From JAIBJN01 sp963802795 (GTDB taxonomy: Bacteria > Actinomycetota > Thermoleophilia > Gaiellales > Gaiellaceae): a DNA stretch of 64,000 bases. Shown here piece by piece: positions 23,751 through 35,000 of the stretch (position 1 is its first letter; each line of letters starts with the position of its first letter). The translations under genes and the position numbers were made by a program. Where the stretch lies: the NCBI GenBank assembly GCA_963802795.1, contig CAWDJV010000005.1, positions 930,001 through 994,000 on the forward strand, given 5' to 3'. The notes beneath the pieces were generated by a model. That model saw only the letters and a list, made by a program, of their open reading frames with translations, was not told the DNA's origin and ran no database searches.

Positions 23751-24536
23751 ATGGCGCGCCTGGTCAAGCGACCACGGTTCGCCCAGATCCTCGACTACTG
23801 CGCCGAGGATCCGGTCGAGCGCGTCTTCCTCGAGGACGTGGCGCGCCGCGGCCTCGGTCGTTTCGCCGGTCTTCGCGACGGAAGGCGCCTCACCGCGCTC
23901 TGCCATCTCGGCGCGAATCTCGTTCCCTCTGGCCCCGGATGCGCCGCGTTCGCCGAAATGGCCTCGCGCAGCGAGCCGCGGATGCTCGTCGGCGAGGAGA
24001 GCGCCGCGACGGAGCTCTGGGAGGCCGCGCGCGACCTCCTCCCCGAGCCGCTCGACGACCGTCCCGGCCAGCCCGTCTACGTCCTGGACGAGGCGCCGAA
24101 GCCGGGCGACAGCGGTCTCCGCCCTGCCCGGCTCGCCGAGCTGGGCATCCTGGTGACGGCAGCGGCCCAGGCCTACCGCGAGGAGGTCGGCGTCGACGCG
24201 CACGCGCGCGACCCGGCGCTGTTCGAATGGCGGACGCGCGTGCAGATCGAGGAGGGGCGAAGCTGGGTTTGGGCCGAGGAAGGCGCGATCCTCTTCAAGG
24301 CGGAGGCCTCGGCCTGGACGCCGCGCGCCGTCCAGCTCCAGCAGGTCTGGGTCGACCCGGAGCTTCGCGGGCGAGGGTACGGCAAGCGCGGCCTCGCCGA
24401 TCTCTGCCGCCTGCTGCTCGAGACGACTCCGGTCGTCTGTCTGTTCGTGCGGCCGGAGAACGACCCCGCCATCGGGCTCTACGAGGCGATCGGCATGCGG
24501 CGGACGATCACCTACCGCTCGCTGATCTTCGGCTAG
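23751..24536 (+). CDS. GNAT acetyltransferase with DUF4081-like N-terminal domain
   Basis: The 261-residue protein has an N-terminal half with no catalytic motif (LCHLGANLVPSGPGCAAFAE), as in DUF4081-type proteins. The C-terminal GNAT domain has the acetyl-CoA loop VWVDPELRGRGYGKRGLADL and the closing segment RPENDPAIGLYEAIGM. The substrate is unknown. Start ATG, 19 bases from the divergent deoD. The end is followed by a hairpin repeat at 24547 that recurs at 28913. Confidence 0.85.
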   Translation: MARLVKRPRFAQILDYCAEDPVERVFLEDVARRGLGRFAGLRDGRRLTALCHLGANLVPSGPGCAAFAEMASRSEPRMLVGEESAATELWEAARDLLPEPLDDRPGQPVYVLDEAPKPGDSGLRPARLAELGILVTAAAQAYREEVGVDAHARDPALFEWRTRVQIEEGRSWVWAEEGAILFKAEASAWTPRAVQLQQVWVDPELRGRGYGKRGLADLCRLLLETTPVVCLFVRPENDPAIGLYEAIGMRRTITYRSLIFG

Positions 24537-24546
24537 CCGGGCTCTA

Positions 24547-24583
24547 GGAGGGCTTGACGAACTGCAGGCTGTGCCGTCGAGCC
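24547..24583. repeat. hairpin repeat, copy A
   Basis: GGCTTGACG and CGTCGAGCC form a 9-bp stem (one G-T pair) around a 15-base loop, starting 10 bases after the acetyltransferase stop. About 30 of 37 positions match copy B at 28913-28948. It could act as a terminator or a REP-like element. Confidence 0.5.
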
Positions 24584-24620
24584 GCGCTGCTCGCCCCGAG
24601 GCTGCGTCCTCAGTCGCGCC

Positions 24621-24636
24621 CGTATTCTAGAATACG
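24621..24636. promoter_or_regulatory. perfect 16-bp palindrome CGTATTCTAGAATACG
   Basis: This fully symmetric, AT-rich 16-mer lies in the 184-base gap before tilS. It contains TAGAAT (a -10-like hexamer) on both strands. It could be an operator or paired -10 boxes; no regulator is known. Confidence 0.4.
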
Positions 24637-24708
24637 AGCGCTCCCTGCGTCCTTGCCTCGGAACGACCATCGCGCCTCGACGACGAGCATCACTCCGCCA
24701 AACCCTCC

Positions 24709-24714
24709 TAGACT
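24709..24714 (+). promoter_or_regulatory. candidate -10 box TAGACT for leaderless tilS
   Basis: TAGACT ends 6 bases before the tilS GTG at 24721, so transcription would start at or next to the start codon. No ribosome site is visible in that gap, consistent with leaderless initiation. Confidence 0.45.
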
Positions 24715-24720
24715 CCTCTC

Positions 24721-25731
24721 GTGGACGCCGGAGCGCTCCGCGCGCGGATCGAGGAGCACGTCCGCCGGCACGACCTGGTCGCACCGGGCGGGCCGGTGAC
24801 CTGCCTCGTCTCCGGCGGCCCGGACTCGACCTGCCTGTGGCACGCGCTCGGCGCGCTCGGCTACCGCGTCTCGGCCCTCCACGTGAACCACAAGCTCCGC
24901 GGCGAGGAATCCGAGGCGGACGCGCGCTTCTGCGCCGAGCGGCTCGCGGCCGAGGTCGTCGAGGCGCCGCCGAGCGGAAAAGGGTCGGAAGCCGAGCTCC
25001 GCGACCTCCGCTACGCGGCGACGGCCGCGGCCGGGCGCCTGCGCGCCACGGGGCACACGGCGAGCGACCAGGTCGAGACCATCCTCTACAGGCTCGCTTC
25101 GCGGGGGACGACGACCGGGATCCGCGTCAGGCGCGAGGACGGAGTCGTCCGCCCGCTCCTGACGGTCTGGCGCGAGGAGACCGAGGCGTACTGCCGCGCC
25201 GAGGGCCTTCCGGTCCGCCTCGATTCGTCCAACCCGGACACGGCCCGCGGGCTGATTCGCGCCGAGATCATCCCCGTCCTCGAGCGCCTCCACCCAGCTG
25301 CCGCGCGCAACGTTCTCGCCGCGCTCGAGGTGGGTGAACGACTGCCGCGACCAGTCGAGAGAGCGGTGTTAGAGTTGCTCGCTTCCCGTGAGGGCTCCAA
25401 GCGTCTCGACCTGGGCGACGGCCGCGTGGCGGTGAGGGAGTACGAGAGCGTCTGGCTCGAGCGCGGCCCGGTGCCGCTCGAGGGGCGGGTGCGGTGGGGC
25501 CGCTGGACGCTCGAGTCGCGCCGTCCGGGGCTGCACGTGCGCGGCTGGCGCCCCGGCGATCGGCTCGCCGGCCACGGGAAGAAGGTGCAGGACGTCTTCG
25601 TGGACGCGAAGGTCCCGCGCTCCGAGCGGGAGGCTTGGCCGCTCGTGGTCGAGGGCGACGAGATCGTCGCCGTCCCGGGGATCGCAGCCGCTCCCGGCTA
25701 CGAGGACGCCGTCAGCGGGGAGCGCCGGTGA
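24721..25731 (+). CDS. tilS: tRNA(Ile)-lysidine synthetase
   Basis: The 336-residue enzyme has the PP-loop SGGPDST at 31-37, then ALHVNHKLRGEESEADARFC and GHTASDQVETILYRL. The C-terminal region has substrate-recognition segments (GWRPGDRLAGHGKKVQDVFV). TilS adds lysine to C34 of the CAU-anticodon tRNA-Ile so that it reads AUA; the gene is normally essential. GTG start, probably leaderless. It overlaps hpt by 4 bases (GTGA), the start of the tilS-hpt-ftsH-fol run typical of actinobacteria. Confidence 0.95.
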   Translation: MDAGALRARIEEHVRRHDLVAPGGPVTCLVSGGPDSTCLWHALGALGYRVSALHVNHKLRGEESEADARFCAERLAAEVVEAPPSGKGSEAELRDLRYAATAAAGRLRATGHTASDQVETILYRLASRGTTTGIRVRREDGVVRPLLTVWREETEAYCRAEGLPVRLDSSNPDTARGLIRAEIIPVLERLHPAAARNVLAALEVGERLPRPVERAVLELLASREGSKRLDLGDGRVAVREYESVWLERGPVPLEGRVRWGRWTLESRRPGLHVRGWRPGDRLAGHGKKVQDVFVDAKVPRSEREAWPLVVEGDEIVAVPGIAAAPGYEDAVSGERR

Positions 25732-26300
25732 CACCTGTCAACCAGCTCACCGCCGCGGTCGAGGAGATCCTCATCGAGGAGGACGTGCTCCAGAGCCGCA
25801 TCGCGGACCTGGGCGCCGAGATCAGCCAGGACTATCGCGGGCGCGACCTACTCCTCGTCGGCGTCCTCAAGGGCGCCATCTTCTTCATGGCCGACCTCAT
25901 GCGGAAAATCGACGTGCCCTGCGAGGTGGACTTCATGGCCATCTCGAGCTACGGCGCGGGCATGGACTCCTCCGGCGTCGTCCGCATCCTCAAGGACCTG
26001 GACATCTCGATCGAGGGCAGGAACGTCCTCGTCGTCGAGGACATCATCGACTCTGGTCTGACGCTCTCCTACCTGCTCCGCAATCTCGAGGCGCGCGAGC
26101 CGGCCTCGCTCGAGATCTGCGCCCTGCTCACGAAGCCGGCGCGACGCGAGATCGACATCCATTGCCGGTACGTCGGCTTCGAGATTCCGAACCGCTTCGT
26201 GATCGGCTACGGGCTCGATTTCGCGGAGCGCTACCGCAACCTCCCCTTCGTCGGCGTCCTGCGGGACGAGCTGGCCGCGCAGGCGGAGGCCTCTCCGTAA
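25728..26300 (+). CDS. hpt: hypoxanthine phosphoribosyltransferase
   Basis: The 190-residue enzyme has the PRPP loop VLVVEDIIDSGLTLSYLL with its two acidic residues. LLVGVLKGAIFFMADLMRKI and DFMAISSYGAGMDSSG lie upstream, and EIPNRFVIGYGLDFAERYRNL is the base-recognition end. It salvages hypoxanthine and guanine with PRPP. The start is the GTG at 25728, sharing GTGA with the tilS stop. It is followed by ftsH, the usual order. Confidence 0.95.
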   Translation: MTPVNQLTAAVEEILIEEDVLQSRIADLGAEISQDYRGRDLLLVGVLKGAIFFMADLMRKIDVPCEVDFMAISSYGAGMDSSGVVRILKDLDISIEGRNVLVVEDIIDSGLTLSYLLRNLEAREPASLEICALLTKPARREIDIHCRYVGFEIPNRFVIGYGLDFAERYRNLPFVGVLRDELAAQAEASP

Positions 26301-26373
26301 CGAAAACCTCATCCGACCAGGGTCGGAAGCCGAATAGGAGATTGCTACCCTTCGTTTCGAGGCCAGGACACCA

Positions 26374-28326
<1,953 letters not shown>

Positions 28327-28333
28327 CGGTCCC

Positions 28334-28912
28334 GTGGCGCGGCTCGTCGCCGCCCTCGCCGCAGCGCTCGCGCTCGTCGGCTGTGGCGGCGGAGAGACCG
28401 AGACGGTCTCGGTCACGACCACGCTCACCGAGACGGAGACCGTGACGGCGACGGAGTCGGTGACGGCGACGGAGACGGTGACGGAGACCGTCGCCGAGCC
28501 CACCGCTGTCGGGCTCCCGGGGCCGGTCGCGGAGACCCACGCGGCGCTCCTCGCGGCGGCCGAGACGGGTGACTACGAGGCGCTCAGGCCTCTGCTGCCC
28601 CGCCGGTTCTCGTACACGTTCGGCGGCCCGGTCGAGGGAGGCCCCATCGCGTACTGGCAGCAGATCGAGCAGTCCTCGGACGAGAGCCCGATCGAGATCC
28701 TCGCGAGCATCCTCCGGATGCCGTACACGCTCTACGCCCGGACGTACGTGTGGCCTTTCGCATACGACCTGACCGAGGACGAGCTGACCAACTACGAGCG
28801 GAGGCTTCTGGGTGACCAGGCCGACGCGTTCGGCGAGGGAAGCGGGTACCTGGGCTGGCGCGCCGGGATCAAGCCCAACGGCACCTGGATCTACTTCATC
28901 GCGGGCGACTAA
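28334..28912 (+). CDS. lipoprotein with Thr/Glu-rich stalk, unknown function
   Basis: The 192-residue protein has a lipobox (LALVGCGGG, Cys17), then about 40 residues built from repeats of ETVT/TATE. A globular region follows (about 60-192: HAALLAAAETGDYEALRPLL and GYLGWRAGIKPNGTWIYFIA). The stalk would hold the domain away from the membrane. GTG start 7 bases after ftsH, so it is likely cotranscribed. I do not recognise the globular family. A hairpin repeat starts at the base after its stop. Confidence 0.75.
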   Translation: MARLVAALAAALALVGCGGGETETVSVTTTLTETETVTATESVTATETVTETVAEPTAVGLPGPVAETHAALLAAAETGDYEALRPLLPRRFSYTFGGPVEGGPIAYWQQIEQSSDESPIEILASILRMPYTLYARTYVWPFAYDLTEDELTNYERRLLGDQADAFGEGSGYLGWRAGIKPNGTWIYFIAGD

Positions 28913-28948
28913 GGAGGGCTCGACGAAACGCGGGCAGTGCCGCGAGCC
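28913..28948. repeat. hairpin repeat, copy B
   Basis: GGCTCG and CGAGCC pair, extended by a further CG/CG step past one unpaired A. The stem is kept although the sequence differs from copy A at 24547, as expected if the structure matters. It begins directly after a stop codon and lies between convergent reading frames. Confidence 0.5.
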
Positions 28949-28966
28949 CCGTTCCGACATTCCCCC

Positions 28967-29175
28967 CTAGAGGAGGAGGTACCAGCGCCGTCGTTTCTTG
29001 CGCGGCGGCGCGGAAACCGGCTCGCCTTCGACGATCGCCGCGGGCTCGTCGACCGTGAGGAAGCGGGCAGGGGCGTCGTCGGCCGCGGCCGCGGCCGCTC
29101 CGAGACCGGCCTCGCGGATGTCGGGAGTGTGGGCGTCGCCGGCGAGCAGGTGATGTGGGAATGGAGGTCGATCAC
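28967..29175 (-). pseudogene. remnant of a CpsB/CapC-type PHP phosphotyrosine phosphatase gene (internal deletion, out of frame)
   Basis: A GTG at 29175 opens with VIDLHSH, the typical N-terminus of CpsB-like PHP phosphatases. Within about 20 bases another frame reads HLLAGDAHTPDIREAGL and continues to SAPPRKKRRRWYLLL and a stop at 28967. That is the typical C-terminal part of the same family. The middle of the gene (normally about 180 residues) is missing and the two ends are out of frame. A -10-like TATTCT precedes the GTG. Its identity rests on recognising both ends, and the loss is clear from the spacing. Confidence 0.6.
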
Positions 29176-29199
29176 GAGGTTCGTAGAATACGGTTGCCC

Positions 29200-30031
29200 G
29201 TGAGACCCCCGCTCGAGCAGGCGTTTCCGCGACCGTCCGTGCTCGGGATCGTCAACGTGACGCCCGACTCGTTCTCGGACGCGGGACGCTTCCTCCGGCC
29301 GGAGGCCGCCGTCGCGCAGGCGCACAAGCTCTTCGAGGAAGGCGCCGCCCTCGTCGACGTCGGCGGCGAGTCCACCAGGCCCGGCTCGGAGGGCGTCTCC
29401 GTGGACGAAGAGCTCCGGCGCATCGAGCCGGTGCTCGCGGCGCTTCCCGGCCTCCCGCTCTCCGTGGACACGTCGAAGGCCGAGGTCGCCGGCAGAGCGC
29501 TCGAGCTCGGCGCCATGCTGGTGAACGACGTGACTGCGCTGCGAGGAGACCCCGAGCTGGCCGGCGTCGTCGCCGACGGCGGACGCCTACCTCTGCCTGA
29601 TGCACATGCTCGGGGAGCCGCGCACGATGCAGGACGACCCGCGCTACGACGACGTCGTCTCCGACGTGAAGGCGTTCCTCGAGGAGCGGCTGGCGACGGC
29701 GGTGGAGGCGGGAATCCCGGAGGAGCACGTCTGCCTCGACCCGGGGATCGGGTTCGGAAAGACGACCGAGCACAACCTCGAGCTGCTCGCGCGCCTCGAC
29801 GAGCTCGTGGCGATCGGCCGGCCCGTCCTCGTCGGCGCTTCCCGCAAGCGCTTCCTCGGGCGGCTGCTCGGCGATCCGGAGGCCGGCACCGGCCCGGTCG
29901 CCGGGGGAGTCGCAGTCGCGGTGCTCGCCTACGAGCGCGGGGCATCGCTCTTCCGCGCCCACGACGTCCGCGAGCACGTCGAGGCGCTCGCGACCGCTCG
30001 AGCTGTGGTCCACTCAGGGGTGGTGAGCTGA
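29200..30031 (+). pseudogene. folP: dihydropteroate synthase, interrupted by a one-base frameshift
   Basis: The first part (29200 to about 29575) has SVLGIVNVTPDSFSDAGRFL, DVGGESTRPGSEGVSVDEEL and LSVDTSKAEVAGRALELGA, with the pterin and sulfonamide-site motifs. The second part, one frame later, runs AYLCLMHMLGEPRTMQDDPR, VCLDPGIGFGKTTEHNLELL and VLVGASRKRFLGRLLG to 30031. Removing one base near 29573-29578 (GACGGCGG) restores a normal protein of about 276 residues. It condenses DHPP with p-aminobenzoate. As folB and folK follow intact, a sequencing error is likelier than loss of folate synthesis. TAGAAT at 29184 may be its -10 box. Confidence 0.85.
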
Positions 30032-30394
30032 TTGGCCGAGGTCGAAATCGAGGTGTACGGGCTCGAGCTGCGGGGCTTCCACGGCGCGCTCGAGGAAGAG
30101 CAGCGCGAGGGTCAGCGCTTCCTCTTCGACGTCCGGCTCGTCGCCCATGACGCCGGCATTCGCAGCGACAAGCTCGGGGACACGGTGGACTACACGTCCG
30201 TCGTCGAGCGCGTCCGCGCGGTCAGCGACGGTCAGCGCTTCAACCTGCTCGAGGCGCTCGCCGCGGCCGTCGCGGACGACCTCGTCGAGCACTTTCCGAT
30301 CGCCCACGTCCGGGTCCGCGTCCGAAAGCCGGAGGTTCTCCTCGAGGCTCCGGCCGAGTTCACCGCGGCCACGGTCGAGCGCGGCCCGCCCTGA
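30032..30394 (+). CDS. folB: dihydroneopterin aldolase
   Basis: The 120-residue protein matches FolB. IEVYGLELRGFHGALEEEQR carries the conserved pterin-side Glu/His region, then GQRFLFDVRL, GDTVDYTSVVERVRAV and FNLLEALAAAVADDLV follow, with VRVRVRKPEVLLEAPAEF at the end. It cleaves dihydroneopterin to hydroxymethyl-dihydropterin and glycolaldehyde. The TTG start directly abuts the folP stop, implying translational coupling. Confidence 0.93.
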   Translation: MAEVEIEVYGLELRGFHGALEEEQREGQRFLFDVRLVAHDAGIRSDKLGDTVDYTSVVERVRAVSDGQRFNLLEALAAAVADDLVEHFPIAHVRVRVRKPEVLLEAPAEFTAATVERGPP

Positions 30395-30405
30395 GTGAAT
30401 CCGCG

Positions 30406-30867
30406 GTGTGGGCGTACGTCGGCCTCGGCGCGAACCTGGGCGATCGCGAGTCGACGATCCGGCGGGCGATCGAGCTCCTCGCGGCCGAGCCGGCCGTCGA
30501 GGTCGTTGCCGTCTCGAGCCTGCGCGAGACCGACCCGGTCGGCTACGCCGAGCAGCCGCGCTTCCTGAACGGGGCCGCCGCCGTGGAGACGGAGCTCGGC
30601 CCGCGCACCCTGCTCGACCGCCTCCTCGCGGTCGAGCGCGAGCTGGGGCGCGTGCGGGACGAGGGGCCGCGTTTCGGCCCGCGGACGATCGACCTCGACC
30701 TGCTCCTCTACGGCGACGAGGTCCTGGACGAGCCCGGCCTGACGGTGCCGCACCCGCGTCTCGCCGAGCGCCTCTTCGTGCTCGAGCCGCTCTACGAGCT
30801 CGACCCGGAGCTCACGCTGCCCGACGGCCGCGCGGTGCGGGACTTGCTGGCCTCGGCGCTAGAATGA
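30406..30867 (+). CDS. folK: 2-amino-4-hydroxy-6-hydroxymethyldihydropteridine pyrophosphokinase
   Basis: The 153-residue protein has the HPPK signatures YVGLGANLGDRESTIRRAIE, RETDPVGYAEQPRFLNGAA and the diagnostic RFGPRTIDLDLLLYGDEVL, whose two Asp bind Mg-ATP. VPHPRLAERLFVLEPL closes the fold. It transfers pyrophosphate from ATP to the pterin. GTG start 11 bases after folB; its stop overlaps the DUF2469 start (ATGA). Confidence 0.95.
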   Translation: MWAYVGLGANLGDRESTIRRAIELLAAEPAVEVVAVSSLRETDPVGYAEQPRFLNGAAAVETELGPRTLLDRLLAVERELGRVRDEGPRFGPRTIDLDLLLYGDEVLDEPGLTVPHPRLAERLFVLEPLYELDPELTLPDGRAVRDLLASALE

Positions 30868-31241
30868 CGCCCATGTCTCACCTCGACGAGCTCGACGAGT
30901 ACGAGGCCGAGCTCGAGCTTCGCCTGAAGAAGGAGTACTCGGCGGTCTTCAGCCTCTTTCGCTACTGCGTGGTCACGCAGGACTCGACGTACCTGTGCAA
31001 TCGCCACGAGCTCAAGCCCCTGCCGCAGACGACCTATCCCTTCTTCCACCTGACGATGGAGGACGTCTGGGTCTGGGACAAGAATCGCCCGTCCCGGATC
31101 ATCCCGCGCGCCGAGGTCTACACCGCGAGCGACGTGACCGTCGAGGAGCTGCGCGGCGAGGGCGACGGGCCTCCGCTCACGCCCGAGGCGCTCGCGCAGA
31201 AGCTGGGCGAGACGCTCGGCGGCGACGAAGAGCTTCCCTAG
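30864..31241 (+). CDS. DUF2469-family protein
   Basis: The 125-residue cytosolic protein aligns by eye with the actinobacterial DUF2469 family (for example mycobacterial Rv2901c). The matching blocks are YEAELELRLKKEYSAVFSLF, DSTYLCN and MEDVWVWDKNRPSRIIPRAE, then TASDVTVEEL. The function is unknown. Mycobacterial members lie near ribosome or RNase genes; here it follows folK with a 4-base ATGA overlap and precedes coaX. The family is characteristic of actinobacteria and supports the taxonomic guess. Confidence 0.8.
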   Translation: MTPMSHLDELDEYEAELELRLKKEYSAVFSLFRYCVVTQDSTYLCNRHELKPLPQTTYPFFHLTMEDVWVWDKNRPSRIIPRAEVYTASDVTVEELRGEGDGPPLTPEALAQKLGETLGGDEELP

Positions 31242-31296
31242 AGTTCCTGACGTGATGATGGCCCGGCTTCGCTCTCATCGCGTTCAAGCGCAGCTC

Positions 31297-32061
31297 ATGC
31301 TGCTGGCCGTCGACGTCGGCAACACGCAGACGGTCCTCGGCCTCTACGACGGCGACGACCTGGCCGAGCACTGGCGGGTCACCACCGAGGCCGAGCGCAC
31401 GGGAGACGAGCTGGGCGTCCTCGTCGGGCGGCTGCTGGAGCTGCGTGACCTGGGCTTCGAGGACGTGGGCGGCGTCTGTCTCGCCTCGACCGTGCCCCCG
31501 CTCGTGCGCGCGTACGAGGAGTTCGCGCGCGACTACGCGGAGGCTCCGCTGCTCGTCCTCGGGCCGGGTACGAGGACAGGGATTCCGATCGTCTACGACG
31601 ACCCGCGTGAGGTGGGCCCCGACCGGATCGCCAACGCCGTCGCCGCCCGTGAGCGCTACGGCGCGCCCGTCATCGTCGTCGACTTCGGGACCTCCACGAA
31701 CTTCGACATCGTCTCCGCGGCCGGCGACTACGTCGGCGGAGTCCTCGCGCCCGGGATCGAGGTCTCGATGGAGGCGCTCTTCGCGCGGGCGGCGCGCCTG
31801 GTCAAGGTCGACTTCTCCCCACCCCAGTCGGTGATCGGCAAGACCACGGTGGCCGGGCTGCAGTCAGGCCTCGTCTACGGGTTCGCCGGCCAGGTGGACG
31901 GCATCGTCCACCGGGTGCGAGCCGAGCTCGGCGACACGGCGCCCGTCGTCGCCACGGGAGGTCTCGCGGAGCTGATCGCGCCGCACGCCGAGACGATCTC
32001 GAGCGTCGACCCGCTCCTCACGCTCGAGGGCCTACGCCTGGTCTGGAACCGCAACGCCTGA
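31297..32061 (+). CDS. coaX: type III pantothenate kinase
   Basis: The 254-residue protein has the ASKHA-fold motifs LLAVDVGNTQTVLGLYDG (phosphate loop), GPDRIANAVAARERYGAPVI and VVDFGTSTNFDIVSAAGDYV, then GGVLAPGIEVSMEAL and PVVATGGLAELI. It carries out the first step of CoA synthesis. ATG at 31297 matches the family N-terminus; an in-frame ATG at 31252 would add 15 unlikely residues. Its 3' end overlaps the convergent cyclase fusion by 30 bases. Confidence 0.95.
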   Translation: MLLAVDVGNTQTVLGLYDGDDLAEHWRVTTEAERTGDELGVLVGRLLELRDLGFEDVGGVCLASTVPPLVRAYEEFARDYAEAPLLVLGPGTRTGIPIVYDDPREVGPDRIANAVAARERYGAPVIVVDFGTSTNFDIVSAAGDYVGGVLAPGIEVSMEALFARAARLVKVDFSPPQSVIGKTTVAGLQSGLVYGFAGQVDGIVHRVRAELGDTAPVVATGGLAELIAPHAETISSVDPLLTLEGLRLVWNRNA

Positions 32062-35000
32062 GCCCACGGGCTCGGGCGCGGCGGGCGTTCTCGCCCCGAC
32101 GACGACGGTGTCCAGGTGGGCGCGCGAGAGCGGGCTGGCCCACAGGCCTTCGATCCACGGCCGGCGCAGGAGGACGGAGCGCGGGTACGCGATCGGGAGG
32201 ATCGCGGCGCGCTCGGCGACCCAGAGGCGGTCGACCTCGTGGTAGACGCGCATGCGCTCGCCCTGGTCGCGGAGGGAGCGGCCCTGCTCGAGGAGCTCGA
32301 GCATGTCGTCGTCGCGGTAGAAGGGGTAGCCGTGGGTCAGGAGCCCACGGAAGAAGCCGTCCGGATCCGGGTAATCCGCCGTCCAGCCCGTCCACCACAG
32401 GTGCGCACTGCCGATGTTGTCGTGGTCGACCTTCGCTTTCTGCGCCACGACCCTGACGCGGGCGCCGAGCGGCTTCCACAGCTCTTGGATCGGCTCGTAC
32501 GGCTTGAGCCACTGCGGCACCATCAGCTCGAGCTCCGGGAGGCCCCTGCCGCCGGGATAGCCCGCCTCCTCGAGGAGTGCGCGGGCCTTCTCGAGGTCGT
32601 ACTCGGGCCCGACCCGGTGCGAGTGCGCCGGCATCGCCGGCGGGATCGCTCCGCCGCGGCTCGCGGCCCGGGCCAGGCCTGCACGCGGATAGAGGGAGAC
32701 GAGCTGATCGCGGTCGACGGCGTGTGAGAACGCCTTGCGCACGAGCTCGTTCGAGAAGGGAGGGCGATCGGCGGAGAAGCCGATGTACTGGAGGCTGAGC
32801 TCGGGAACGACCGCCGCGAGCGTGTCCGGCCTGTCGGTGGAGAACGCCTCGTAGACGTGGAGGAGGTCGAAGCGGCCGTCTTCCCACTCGTCCACCATGT
32901 CCACGCCCTTGCCGTAGAAAGAGAAGTGGATCTCGCGGACGTTTCCGCGCGGGCCGATCCAGTGCGGATTCGCCTCGAGGAGAGCATGCTCGTCGTCGAA
33001 CTCGACGAGCATGAAGGGCCCGTTGCCGACGAGGTTCTCGGGCTTCGCCCAGTCCTCGCCGAGCTCCTCGCAGCGATGGCGGGGCCACGGGAAGGCCCAC
33101 TCCGACGTGAGGACGTACGGGAAGTAGCTGCGCGGCTCGCGAAGACGGACCTCGAGCGTCCGGTCGTCGAGGGCCTCCGCGGTCTCGACGTCCTCCATCA
33201 GGAAGGCCGTTCGCGTCTCGAGCTCACGCTTCCGCCGCCAGGCGTAGGCGTAGTCGTCGGCGCTCAGCAGCTCGCCGTCGCTCCAGCGGGCCCCCTCCTG
33301 GATGCGGAAGAGGTAGGTGAGCCCGTCGGAGGAGACGCGGAAGTTGTCGGCCATCGCCGGCACGACGTTCAGCTCCGAGTCGACCATGAGGAGGCCGCGG
33401 AAGAGAAGCTCGGCGAAGTATCCGGCCTCCGTCGAGTAGACCTCGCCCGGCGAGAACTCGCCGGGGCGGCCCGAGGCCGTCTCCAGCCGCTCGGTCGGCT
33501 CCAGCCGCGGATCCTCGCCGACGCGGCAGCAGAACGCCTCGTCGTAGATCTCCTCGGCCTTCTCGAAGTTGAAGGCCAGGTGGTACGAGAGCGCCATCTT
33601 GAAGAGGGTGTCGCGCGTGCGCCGCTCGTCGCCGATGCGAGCGAGGAACGAGCGCGCCTCGTGGTAGTGCTCGAGAGCCTCCTTGTCCGCGTAGACGCTC
33701 CGCGCCGCGTCGCCCGCCTTGAGGAGGTACTCGACGGCCTTCTCGGGCTCGTCGGCGACGCTGAAGTGGCGGGCGAGCAGGCCGTAGGGCTCGTCCGGCG
33801 AGTCCCGGTAGATGTCCTCGAGCGCCTCGCCGACGCGCTTGTGGAGCTTGCGGCGCTTCGAGTCGACGAGGCCTGCGTACGCGACCTCCTGGACGAGGCC
33901 GTGACGGAAGCGGTACTCCGGGTTCGGCCGCCGCCGCTTCTCGACGACTAGGTCGAGGCGCTGGAGCTCGGTGAGCCCGAGCATGAGCTCGTCGCGAGGG
34001 ACGAGCCGCTCGAGGAGCGGCAGCCCGAACGTGCGCCCGATCACGGCGGCCAGCGAGAGCATCTCGCGCGTCTGCGGGTCGAGCCGGTCGAGGCGCGCCT
34101 GCAGGGTGCCCTGGACGACGGCCGGAATCGCCAGCTCGTCCACGTCCACCGCGAGCTCCCAGTTTCCATTCATGCGCTCGAGGGCGCCGCGCTCGACGAG
34201 GTCCTTGAAGGCCTCCTCGAGGAAGAACGGATTCCCGCCGGAGCGCTCGGCGAGCAACTCGGCGACCGACTCGGGCAGCTCGCCATCGGCGGCGTGTCCG
34301 ACCAGGACGCGCGAAGAGTCCGCCGGGAGGGGGCGGACCTCGATCTCGCGGAAGCGATGCGGGTAGCGCTGCCGGGCGCGCTCAGCCAGGCGCCAGGAGC
34401 CGTGCTCGTGCTCCGGGCGGCAGAGGAAGAAGAGCGCGACGGACGACTGCTCGGTGATCGCGAGGAGGGACTCGATCAGCTCGAGCGTCGCCTCGTCAGC
34501 CCAGTGCAGGTCTTCGAAGACCAGGCAGAGCGGCTCCTCCTCGGCGAGCTTGCCGACGAGGTCGTAGACGACCTCGAACGTCCGCGACTGGATGCTCTCG
34601 CGGTTGAGCTCGCGCATCGCCTGCCCGGCCTCGGGCTCGATCGCGAGGCCGACGATGCCTGCGAGGAACGGGTAGGCGTCCTCTGCTTCCTCCCTGCCCA
34701 GGACGTGGGCGAGCTCCGCCTTCAGCTCGAGGCGGATGCGGGCCTCCGGCGTCGAGGCGCCCACGCCGAGCCACTCCCGGATCAGGTCGCGAATCGGCCA
34801 GTACGGGAAATGTCTGCGCGTAGGAGACTCCGCGCGCCTCGATGAAGCGCACCCGGTCCCGATAGCGGTCGCGGACCTCCCAGAGGAGCCGGGTCTTGCC
34901 GATCCCGGGCTCCCCCATCATCGAGACGATCGCACCGCGGCCCTCGACGAGCGCGTCCATCGTGCGCTCGAGGACTGTGAGCTCGAAGTCCCGCCCGACG

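Noticed and set aside
28376..28500. Short tandem repeats (ACGGAGACGGTG-like) as a possible CRISPR or VNTR array
   Set aside because: They lie inside the lipoprotein gene and encode a Thr/Glu/Val stalk; there are no spacers and the unit is irregular.
28909..29325. Intact minus-strand gene beginning VIDLHSH and reading through to 28909
   Set aside because: After the first seven residues the frame turns into Pro/Ser/Arg shadow sequence, while the conserved phosphatase C-terminus lies in another frame; it is a relic, not an intact gene.
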